Below are positions 57,552 through 64,000 of a stretch of DNA of 64,000 bases, piece after piece. The notes below the pieces were generated by a model. It did not search any database and had not been told where the DNA came from. It worked only from the letters and a program-made list of their open reading frames with translations. The stretch comes from Lachnospiraceae bacterium (GTDB lineage Bacteria > Bacillota > Clostridia > Lachnospirales > Lachnospiraceae). The position numbers were made by a program, and so were the translations under genes. The stretch spans positions 1-64,000 of the forward strand of contig JAFRRD010000041.1 of NCBI GenBank assembly GCA_017428265.1, read 5' to 3'. The first letter of the stretch is position 1, and each line of letters opens with the position of its first letter.

Positions 57552-59489
57552 ATGAGCATCATTATCGAAGATCAGTCGCTGCCCACATTGAAAGAATGGG
57601 CGAAGCTGCTGGGCATCAAAGGCACCAGCACCTTCCGAAAACCGCAGATGGTCGATTTGATGAACCGGGTCGGCGCAGAGCGCATCGAAAAGGCGCTGCG
57701 CCTTGCCGGCATTGACCCGGATAAAGCAGCGGAGGCCCCCGCGGAGGCGCCGGCGGCGGAAGCGCCTGCCGAAAAGCCGGCGGAAAACCCGGCACCTGCG
57801 GAGCCCACGGTCGGCGGACGGCCCCGTTCCCGCTGGACCAGCATTTCCAAGAATTTCAGCAAGCCGGAAGCGGCGTCGGCCAGTGCGGAGGCGGCGGAGA
57901 TCAAGGCCCGCACGCTCGCCAAGCCCATCAACGACGCGCCGGATGACAACAGTGAGATTTCCGAACCCGAGGAAGGAACGGCAGCCCGCCCGCGCCGCAT
58001 CGGCGAGGGACTGGGGATCACCGCACCGCAGAGCGGCCGCTACACCGGGCGCGGCGGCTTCGGGACCTATTCGGCTTCGTATCTTGCGCAGACCGAAAAG
58101 CCGGAAGATTTCGAACGCTCCGACAAGAACGACCGCGCGCCGGTGCATCCCGAACGGGTAACGCAGGCGAGTTCCGGCCGGACCTTTACGGCACCGGTGC
58201 AGGAAAGCCGCGAGGAAACGGAGCCTGCGGAGATCCGTATCAGACGGGATGCTCCCGAGCCCCGTGCGGTACGGGTCAGGGACAGCCTTGAGGTCCGTGA
58301 GATCAGGGCAGCGGAGGCTGCCGAGCTCCGGGAAAGCAAGGACGAGATGCCGCAGGGCGTGCCGACGGGCGATCCCGCGCACGGCATCCTGGAAGTCCTG
58401 CCGGACGGTTTCGGCTTCATCCGCAGCGAGAATTTCATGCCCGGTGACAGCGACGTCTACGTCTCGCCTTCGCAGATCCACCGCTTCGGCCTGAAGACCG
58501 GCGACGTGATCCGCGGCATCACCAAGGCCAGGACCGGCACGGAGAAATTTGCGGCGCTCCTGTACATTGAAACGATCAACGACGAGGACCCGGAAGCGGC
58601 GGCGAAACGGACCAAATTCGAAGATCTGACACCGGTATTCCCCGACGAACGGATCCATCTGGAGACCGAGACCGAAGCACGCGCGATGCGGATCATGGAC
58701 CTTATGGCGCCGATCGGCAAGGGCCAGCGCGGCATGATCGTGTCCCCGCCGAAGGCCGGCAAGACGACGCTCATCAAGGAAGTGGCAAAGGCGGTCACGA
58801 AGAACCATCCGGACATCCACATCCTGATCCTGCTGATCGACGAGCGGCCCGAAGAAGTGACCGATATCAGGGAATCGATCGGCGGCGACAACGTGGAAGT
58901 CATCTATTCGACCTTCGACGAGACGCCCGACCACCACAGGAGAGTGGCGGAAATGGTCCTCGGCCGGGCGCAGCGCCTGGTGGAACACGGCCGCGACGTG
59001 ATGATCCTGCTGGACAGCATCACGCGTCTGTCGCGGGCCTACAACCTGCTTGTCACGCCGAGCGGGAGGACGCTTTCGGGCGGCCTTGATCCGGCGGCGC
59101 TCTATATGCCGAAGAAGTTCTTCGGGGCGGCGCGGAACATCCGCGAGGGCGGCAGCCTGACGATCCTCGCAACGGCACTCGTCGAGACCGGCAGCCGCAT
59201 GGACGATATCATTTTCGAGGAATTCAAAGGCACCGGCAACATGGAACTGGTCCTCGATCGGAAACTTTCCGAGCGGCGCATCTTCCCGGCCATCAACATC
59301 CTGAAATCCGGTACGCGGCGCGATGACCTGCTGCTGACGAAGGATGAGCAGGAGATCACGGGAATGATCCGTCAGGCGATCAGCAGCCAGAGCCGCGGTG
59401 AAGAGGCACTCGAAGCGATCATCGATGTGATGCGCCACACGCGCTCCAACGAGGAATTCTGTCTGCGGGTGCGGCAGATGCGCTTCTGA
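57552..59489 (+). CDS. rho: transcription termination factor Rho with long N-terminal insert
   Basis: A 645-residue protein, against about 420 in E. coli. The N-terminal Rho_N helices ([21 protein letters not shown], in part) are followed by about 220 residues of low-complexity Ala/Pro/Glu and then Arg-rich sequence (about 55-275). The RNA-binding cold-shock-like domain begins [16 protein letters not shown] (residue 277 on). The ATPase follows, with PPKAGKTTL (Lys404), [26 protein letters not shown] and [18 protein letters not shown]. All motor motifs are intact, so it should be an active RNA-dependent helicase. RBS AAGGAGTG. Own promoter and terminator. Confidence 0.95.
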   Translation: MSIIIEDQSLPTLKEWAKLLGIKGTSTFRKPQMVDLMNRVGAERIEKALRLAGIDPDKAAEAPAEAPAAEAPAEKPAENPAPAEPTVGGRPRSRWTSISKNFSKPEAASASAEAAEIKARTLAKPINDAPDDNSEISEPEEGTAARPRRIGEGLGITAPQSGRYTGRGGFGTYSASYLAQTEKPEDFERSDKNDRAPVHPERVTQASSGRTFTAPVQESREETEPAEIRIRRDAPEPRAVRVRDSLEVREIRAAEAAELRESKDEMPQGVPTGDPAHGILEVLPDGFGFIRSENFMPGDSDVYVSPSQIHRFGLKTGDVIRGITKARTGTEKFAALLYIETINDEDPEAAAKRTKFEDLTPVFPDERIHLETETEARAMRIMDLMAPIGKGQRGMIVSPPKAGKTTLIKEVAKAVTKNHPDIHILILLIDERPEEVTDIRESIGGDNVEVIYSTFDETPDHHRRVAEMVLGRAQRLVEHGRDVMILLDSITRLSRAYNLLVTPSGRTLSGGLDPAALYMPKKFFGAARNIREGGSLTILATALVETGSRMDDIIFEEFKGTGNMELVLDRKLSERRIFPAINILKSGTRRDDLLLTKDEQEITGMIRQAISSQSRGEEALEAIIDVMRHTRSNEEFCLRVRQMRF

Positions 59490-59516
59490 AGCGCGGCGCC
59501 GTTTCCGAACGATCGG

Positions 59517-59563
59517 AATGCACTTCCGGATCCGGCAAAAAGGCGGCCGGAAGTGCATTTTTA
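59517..59563 (+). terminator. terminator after rho
   Basis: A 13-bp stem AATGCACTTCCGG / CCGGAAGTGCATT with a 17-nt loop, then TTTATT. Confidence 0.8.
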
Positions 59564-59576
59564 TTGAAAAAACTTC

Positions 59577-59605
59577 TTGCATTCCGTATCGGCCTGTGCT
59601 ATAGT
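59577..59605 (+). promoter_or_regulatory. predicted rpmE promoter
   Basis: TTGCAT (59577-59582), 17 bp, TATAGT (59600-59605), within TGTGCTATAGT. Confidence 0.7.
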
Positions 59606-59691
59606 GTCAGTTGCTGTTTTCGGAAATAACGGCATTCAAACGGGCAGGGCACACCATCCCTGAGCCGGAATCTAATTCAGAGGTGAATATC

Positions 59692-59904
59692 ATGCAGGAG
59701 ATAATCCAGCCGAAGTACTATCAGTGCAAGGTCACTTGCAACTGCGGCAACGAGTTCATTACCGGGTCCACCAAGCCTGAGATCCACGTTGAGATCTGCT
59801 CCAAGTGCCATCCGTTCTACACCGGCCAGCAGAAGGCTGCGCAGGCTCGCGGACGTATCGAGAAGTTCAACAAGAAATACGGTCTGGGCGCCAACAACCA
59901 GTAG
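59692..59904 (+). CDS. rpmE: 50S ribosomal protein bL31, zinc-binding type
   Basis: A 70-residue protein with the zinc-ribbon cysteines (CNCGNEF and [10 protein letters not shown]), i.e. the C+ paralogue normally used when zinc is plentiful. ATG 59692 follows CAGAGGTG; the longer frame upstream lies in the leader. rho-rpmE adjacency is common in Firmicutes. Confidence 0.95.
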   Translation: MQEIIQPKYYQCKVTCNCGNEFITGSTKPEIHVEICSKCHPFYTGQQKAAQARGRIEKFNKKYGLGANNQ

Positions 59905-59914
59905 CGCATCGCTT

Positions 59915-59967
59915 AAGACAAAAGGCCCGGCTTTCCGTTCGGAAGGCGTGAGGCCTTTTGTCTTTTT
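59915..59967 (+). terminator. terminator after rpmE
   Basis: A 13-bp stem AAGACAAAAGGCC / GGCCTTTTGTCTT, with a smaller inner hairpin, then TTTTT. Confidence 0.8.
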
Positions 59968-59990
59968 TTATGCAAAAAGAAGGTAACACT

Positions 59991-61028
59991 ATGAAATATT
60001 CGGGTATCGGCGGTCAGGCGGTCCTTGAGGGCGTCATGATGCGCAATCAGAGCGACTATGCCGTTGCGGTCAGGACACCGGATGGCAGCATCGCCGTGAA
60101 GCAGGAAAAGCTGAAAGAAAAAAGCGAATTCGGTGAAAAATGCCGAAAGGTCCCGCTGGTCCGCGGCGTCATCGTCTTTGTCGACTCGCTTGTCCTCGGC
60201 ATGAAGACGCTGGAATATTCCGCGTCCTTCCTGGACGAAGAGGAAGAAAAAACGGAGAAAAAGCAGGCAAAGAAGACGGCTGAGCCGTCCGAAGCGGAGG
60301 CAAAAGCTGCCGAAAAAAAGGAAGAGACGAAGGAGAGCATGCTGATGCTGAGCAGCATCCTGCTCGCCGTCGCCCTCTGCGTGGGCCTGTTCATCCTGCT
60401 GCCGATGTTCCTGGTGAGCCTGCTCCGGCCGGTCATTCAGAGCCGTTTCCTGATCTCCCTGCTGGAAGGGCTGCTCCGGGTTGCGATCTTCCTGGCCTAC
60501 ATCGCTGCGATCTCGCAGCTGAAGGATATCAAGCGCGTCTTCATGTATCACGGCGCGGAACACAAATGCATCAACTGCATCGAACACGGCCTGCCGCTGG
60601 ACGTCGAACACGTCCGCGAAAGCTCGAAGGAACACCGCCGCTGCGGCACGAGCTTCCTGCTTTTTGTCATGATCGTCAGTGTGTTCGTGGGCATTTTCCT
60701 GCCGAAGGACGTGCTTTGGCAAAGGCTTCTGTCGCGCCTGATCATGCTGCCGCTCGTCATGGGCATTTCCTACGAGATCATCCGCTGGGCGGGCAGCACC
60801 GAGTCGAAACTTGCCGAAGTGATGAGCAGACCGGGGCTCTGGCTGCAGGGCTTTACCACGAAGGAACCGGAAGACGACATGATCGAAGTCGGCATCGCAT
60901 CGGTGAATGCGGTCTTTGATTGGAAGGCCTGGCAGGCAAAGGAACTGGGCGTGGTCTTTGAAGAGGCTGCTGCTCCCGAAGAAGGCACTGCTCCTGCGCA
61001 GGAAAAGGAGGCCGGAAATGACCTTTGA
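59991..61028 (+). CDS. yqhQ: DUF1385 membrane protein YqhQ
   Basis: A 345-residue protein starting with the family signature MKYSGIGGQAVLEGVMMRN. A Lys/Glu-rich linker (about 90-120) leads to four or so membrane segments and the conserved YHGAEHKCINCIEHG, with RCGTSFLLFV downstream. Its function is unclear, although in Bacillus and Clostridium it usually sits beside prmC and prfA as here. The stop overlaps the prmC start by 11 nt. ATG 59991 follows AGAAGGTAAC. Confidence 0.93.
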   Translation: MKYSGIGGQAVLEGVMMRNQSDYAVAVRTPDGSIAVKQEKLKEKSEFGEKCRKVPLVRGVIVFVDSLVLGMKTLEYSASFLDEEEEKTEKKQAKKTAEPSEAEAKAAEKKEETKESMLMLSSILLAVALCVGLFILLPMFLVSLLRPVIQSRFLISLLEGLLRVAIFLAYIAAISQLKDIKRVFMYHGAEHKCINCIEHGLPLDVEHVRESSKEHRRCGTSFLLFVMIVSVFVGIFLPKDVLWQRLLSRLIMLPLVMGISYEIIRWAGSTESKLAEVMSRPGLWLQGFTTKEPEDDMIEVGIASVNAVFDWKAWQAKELGVVFEEAAAPEEGTAPAQEKEAGNDL

Positions 61029-61887
61029 CGAACTGCTGAAAGAAGGCGTCACGCGGCTCCAGGCCGCAGGCGTCCCCGATGCCGTTTACGACGCGCACGC
61101 GCTGATGGAAGCGGCCGGCGGACCCGACCGCACGCATTTCCCGCTGGTGAGAGGCGAGGAAGTCTCCGACGGCGTGATCTTCATGTTCGACGCCTATGTG
61201 GGCGTCCGTGCGAACCGCATCCCGCTGCAGCATATCCTGGGCGAGGCCTGGTTCCGCGGCCTGTCCTTTGACGTGGACGAGGACGTGCTGATCCCGCGCC
61301 ACGATACGGAAACGCTGGTGGAAGCGGTCCTGCGCGAAGCAAAGACCTTCCCGGCGGCGCCTTCGGTGTTGGACCTTTGCACCGGCAGCGGCTGCGTCGC
61401 GGTCTGCCTGGCCGCCGAGGGGGATTTTGCCTCGGTCACGGCTGCGGACATTTCCCACGAGGCAGTGAACATCGCCCGCGAAAATGCGGCGAAAAACGGT
61501 GTAGAAGAGAAGATCCTCTTTGCGGAGGGCGACCTGTTCCGCGCGAAAACGAAGAGTGAGAAATCGCTCAGCCGCCGCAGCTACGACATCATCTGCGCGA
61601 ATCCGCCCTATGTGCCGACAGCGGAGATCGAGGAACTGGAACCCGAGGTGAGGGACCACGATCCGCTGCTCGCCCTGGACGGCGGCGCGGACGGGCTGGA
61701 CTTTTACCGGCGCCTCGCGAAGGAAGCCGGCGCGCACTTAAACGACGGCGGAGAGATCCTGCTGGAGATCGGCTGCGAGCAGGGCGAAGCGGTCATGAAG
61801 ATCTTTGCCGAAGCCGGCTGGCGCGACGGCCGCGTCGAAAAGGACCTTGCCGGCAGGGACAGAGTATTTTCCGCAAGGAAGCCCTGA
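61018..61887 (+). CDS. prmC: peptide chain release factor N5-glutamine methyltransferase
   Basis: A 289-residue SAM-dependent enzyme that methylates the glutamine of the GGQ motif in release factors. Motifs are QHILGEAWFRGLSFDVDEDV, PRHDTETLVE, LDLCTGSGCVAVCLA (SAM loop) and ANPPYVP (the NPPY active site). It precedes its substrate gene prfA by 72 bp. The Shine-Dalgarno sequence AAAAGGAGG is within the yqhQ end. Confidence 0.95.
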   Translation: MTFDELLKEGVTRLQAAGVPDAVYDAHALMEAAGGPDRTHFPLVRGEEVSDGVIFMFDAYVGVRANRIPLQHILGEAWFRGLSFDVDEDVLIPRHDTETLVEAVLREAKTFPAAPSVLDLCTGSGCVAVCLAAEGDFASVTAADISHEAVNIARENAAKNGVEEKILFAEGDLFRAKTKSEKSLSRRSYDIICANPPYVPTAEIEELEPEVRDHDPLLALDGGADGLDFYRRLAKEAGAHLNDGGEILLEIGCEQGEAVMKIFAEAGWRDGRVEKDLAGRDRVFSARKP

Positions 61888-61959
61888 GCCGGAAAGGCGG
61901 GGCGGCCCCGGAAGGATAAAGACGTTTTCAGGCGGTTCCGGCCGCAGGAGGATAAAACC

Positions 61960-63033
61960 ATGTTTGAACAGTGTCAGGACGTGGTCAAACATTTTGAAGA
62001 AATACAGGCGGAACTGGCGAGCCCGGACGTGGCGCTCGACCAGAACCGTTTCCGCAAACTGATGAAGGAGCAAAGCAGCCTCGAAGAACTCGTCACGGCC
62101 TACCGGGCTTACCGGAAGGCCCTGGCGGACCAGGAGGAAGCCGTTGCGATGCTTGAAGAAGAGAAGGACGAGGATATGCGGAGCCTTCTCAAGGAGGAAC
62201 TGCAGGACGCTCAGGCGCGCGAGGAAAAACTCACGCACGAACTGAAGATCCTGCTTCTTCCGAAGGACCCGAACGACGAGCGGAACATCATGCTCGAGAT
62301 CCGGGCCGGCGCGGGCGGCGACGAAGCGGCCTTCTTCGCACAGGAACTCTACCGCATGTACGTCCACTACGCCGAGGCGAACCGCTGGAAGGTGGAAATG
62401 ATCTCCCTCAGTGAGACGGGGCTCGGCGGCTTCAAGGAAGTCGTCGCGATGATCACGGGCAGGGGCGCCTACTCGAAGATGAAGTACGAGAGCGGCGTGC
62501 ACCGCGTGCAGCGCGTGCCGGAGACCGAATCCGGCGGCCGCATCCACACCTCGACGGCGACCGTGGCGGTCATGCCCGAAGCCGAGGAAGTGGACGTGGT
62601 CATCGACCCGAACGACATCCGCATCGACGTGATGCGGGCTTCCGGAAACGGCGGCCAGTGCGTCAACACCACGGACTCCGCAGTCCGGCTCACGCATTAT
62701 CCGACCGGGATCGTCATTTACAGCCAGACGGAGAAATCCCAGCTGCAGAACAAGGAAAAAGCCTTCCGTCTGCTGCGTTCCAAACTCTACGAGCTGGAAC
62801 TCGAGAAGCAGCACAGCGCGGAGGCCGAAGCGCGCCGCAGCCAGATCGGCACCGGCGACCGCAGCGAGAAGATACGCACCTACAACTTCCCGCAGAGCCG
62901 CGTCACCGACCACCGCATCCATTTGACCTTGTATAAGATCGGTGATATTATGAACGGTGACCTCACGGAACTGATCGACAGCCTCACCGCCGCCGACCAG
63001 GCAGCGAAACTGGCAAAACTGGGGGAGGCCTAA
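61960..63033 (+). CDS. prfA: peptide chain release factor 1
   Basis: A 357-residue class I release factor reading UAA and UAG. The GGQ motif is in [20 protein letters not shown]. The tripeptide codon-reading motif is of P-x-T form (PET, in [15 protein letters not shown]). The N-terminal domain is a coiled coil. RBS CAGGAGGAT. Last gene of yqhQ-prmC-prfA. Confidence 0.96.
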   Translation: MFEQCQDVVKHFEEIQAELASPDVALDQNRFRKLMKEQSSLEELVTAYRAYRKALADQEEAVAMLEEEKDEDMRSLLKEELQDAQAREEKLTHELKILLLPKDPNDERNIMLEIRAGAGGDEAAFFAQELYRMYVHYAEANRWKVEMISLSETGLGGFKEVVAMITGRGAYSKMKYESGVHRVQRVPETESGGRIHTSTATVAVMPEAEEVDVVIDPNDIRIDVMRASGNGGQCVNTTDSAVRLTHYPTGIVIYSQTEKSQLQNKEKAFRLLRSKLYELELEKQHSAEAEARRSQIGTGDRSEKIRTYNFPQSRVTDHRIHLTLYKIGDIMNGDLTELIDSLTAADQAAKLAKLGEA

Positions 63034-63036
63034 GCA

Positions 63037-63062
63037 ACAAAAAAGCAGGCCGTACGGCCTGC
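63037..63062 (-). terminator. terminator of tRNA-Val (and possibly prfA)
   Basis: A 7-bp stem GCAGGCC / GGCCTGC with a GTAC loop; on the minus strand it is followed by T8. It lies directly 3' of tRNA-Val. Confidence 0.8.
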
Positions 63063-63068
63063 AAAGTG

Positions 63069-63142
63069 TGGAAGCAAAGGGGCTCGAACCCTTGACCTCT
63101 CGCGTGTGAGGCGAACGCTCATCCCGGCTGAGCTATGCTTCC
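63069..63142 (-). tRNA. tRNA-Val (CAC)
   Basis: A minus-strand cloverleaf: acceptor GGAAGCA / TGCTTCC, D stem GCTC/GAGC, anticodon stem TTCGC/GCGAG with loop CTCACAC (anticodon CAC), T stem AAGGG/CCCTT with TTCGAGC. CCA is not encoded. Confidence 0.95.
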
Positions 63143-63217
63143 GTGCTGATGTCAGCAAAGGACATTATAACATAGTTTTTCCGGATTGCAAGCGGAAAAT
63201 CATAAAAGGACAAAGAA

Positions 63218-64000
63218 ATGGAAACATTACTACAGAAAATGACAGCGGCCGCAGGCGCAGCATTTCAAAGCTGCGGCATCGATCCCGCGCTCGGGAAGGT
63301 CAACGTCTCGAACCGTCCCGACCTCTGCGAATACCAGTGCAACGGTGCGCTGGCGGCGGCCAAGCAGCTGCATAAGAACCCTCTGGAGATCGCGGAAAAC
63401 GTCGCGGCGATCCTGAAGACCGATCCGCTTTTTGAAAAGGCGGAGGCGGTGCGGCCCGGCTTCATCAACCTGACGCTGGCGCCGGAAGCCGTTGCGGACT
63501 ACCTGAACGAACGCCGCAGCGATGTGCGGCTCGGGGCGAAGGCGCTCGGCGAGGGAAAAACCATCATCCTCGACTACGGCGGCGCCAACGTGGCCAAACC
63601 GCTCCATGTCGGACATCTCCGGAGTGCCATCATCGGCGAGGCTCTGAAACGCATCTGCCGTTTTCTCGGCTTCAATGCCGTCGGCGACGTCCACCTCGGC
63701 GACTGGGGCCTGCAGATGGGCCTGATCATTGAAGAACTAAAGCTGCGGCAGCCCGAACTGCCTTATTTCGACCCGGAGCATACCGGACCGTATCCGGCTG
63801 AGGCGCCTTTTACGATCGGCGACCTCGAGGAGATCTACCCGACGGCCAGCGCGAAGTCCAAGGAGGACGCGGAGTTTGCCGCGAAGGCGCACGAGGCGAC
63901 CTTCCGCCTGCAGAACGGCGATCCCGGCTACACGGCGCTTTTCCGCCACATCGTGAACGTGTCCGTGGCCGACCTGAAGAAGAACTACGGCAACCTGAAC
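63218..64000 (+). CDS. argS: arginyl-tRNA synthetase, N-terminal 261 residues (runs off the window)
   Basis: A class I synthetase open to the window edge. The N-terminal Add1 domain is followed by ANVAKPLHVGHLRSAIIGEAL, the HIGH-type signature (HVGH), and GDVHLGDWGLQMGLII. ATG 63218 lies behind AAAAGGAC. It is divergent from tRNA-Val. The KMSK loop and anticodon domain are outside the window. Confidence 0.96.
   Translation, partial: METLLQKMTAAAGAAFQSCGIDPALGKVNVSNRPDLCEYQCNGALAAAKQLHKNPLEIAENVAAILKTDPLFEKAEAVRPGFINLTLAPEAVADYLNERRSDVRLGAKALGEGKTIILDYGGANVAKPLHVGHLRSAIIGEALKRICRFLGFNAVGDVHLGDWGLQMGLIIEELKLRQPELPYFDPEHTGPYPAEAPFTIGDLEEIYPTASAKSKEDAEFAAKAHEATFRLQNGDPGYTALFRHIVNVSVADLKKNYGNLN

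Noticed and set aside
63106..63375. 89-codon frame overlapping tRNA-Val and the argS start
   Set aside because: It runs through a tRNA gene in the wrong frame; the true gene is argS from 63218, which stays open to the window edge.

Overview
The window reads as the chromosome of an anaerobic, fairly GC-rich (mid to high 50s percent by eye) Gram-positive clostridium, probably Lachnospiraceae-like. Supporting this are tRNA-gated T-box leaders before pheS and thrS, an infC-rpmI-rplT operon with an L20-type leader, Firmicute-type families (DUF4364, DUF5721, YqhQ, YibE/F), a meso-DAP-type MurE and an oxygen/NO-defence set typical of strict anaerobes (superoxide reductase, FprA flavoprotein, flavin reductase-rubredoxin fusion). 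Most of the 51 genes called are core housekeeping genes in short co-directional operons. No phage, CRISPR array or rRNA was seen. The only transposon sequence is the tail of an IS30-family element at the left edge.

Layout. 0-10.5 kb: IS30 tail abutting a superoxide reductase gene, two uncharacterised proteins, a 5'-nucleotidase-like phosphoesterase, a DnaQ-like exonuclease, a membrane/coiled-coil protein, fprA-hrb, a branched-chain amino acid carrier, a MetH-activation-like protein, Maf and a Cys-rich mini-protein. 10.5-13.3 kb: two tandem serpin lipoproteins. 13.5-22.4 kb: ftsK-murE-murF-priA-def. 22.4-23.1 kb: a 33-bp tandem repeat next to an orphan prepilin peptidase. 23.3-25.1 kb: infC-rpmI-rplT and tRNA-Pro/tRNA-Arg, with a hairpin-rich spacer between the tRNAs. 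25.1-28.6 kb: a TetR regulator, a two-component system and DUF5721. 28.8-32.4 kb: a TAXI-type TRAP transporter. 32.5-37.6 kb: T-box-pheS-pheT and YibE/F. 37.7-45.0 kb: one 2437-residue surface protein with a PHP-type metallohydrolase domain. 45.0-47.4 kb: secG, smpB and an ABC-F protein. 47.5-52.0 kb: a three-gene ABC transporter whose permease is fused to a winged helix and a nucleotidyltransferase. 52.0-64.0 kb: T-box-thrS, an MBL/beta-CASP protein, queH, DUF4364, rho, rpmE, yqhQ-prmC-prfA, tRNA-Val and the first part of argS.

The most unusual system is at 47.5-52.0 kb. A lipoprotein binding protein and an ATPase of the iron/2-aminoethylphosphonate/polyamine class are coupled to a single 856-residue protein holding two permease domains, a winged helix-turn-helix and a LicC/PntC-like cytidylyltransferase domain. 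My inference is that import of a phosphonate- or phosphocholine-like head group is physically tied to its CTP activation for surface decoration. Other items worth attention are the paired serpins with different reactive loops, the giant metallohydrolase surface protein, an AUC-initiated infC behind an attenuator, a Rho with about 220 extra residues, and a possible structured RNA between two tRNA genes.

Many promoters can be read by eye. Several share an extended -10 of the form TG(N)TATNNT, often TGTGCTA, at 16-17 bp from TTGACA or TTGCAT. Coordinates include stop codons. Starts were chosen from ribosome-binding sites and family lengths.
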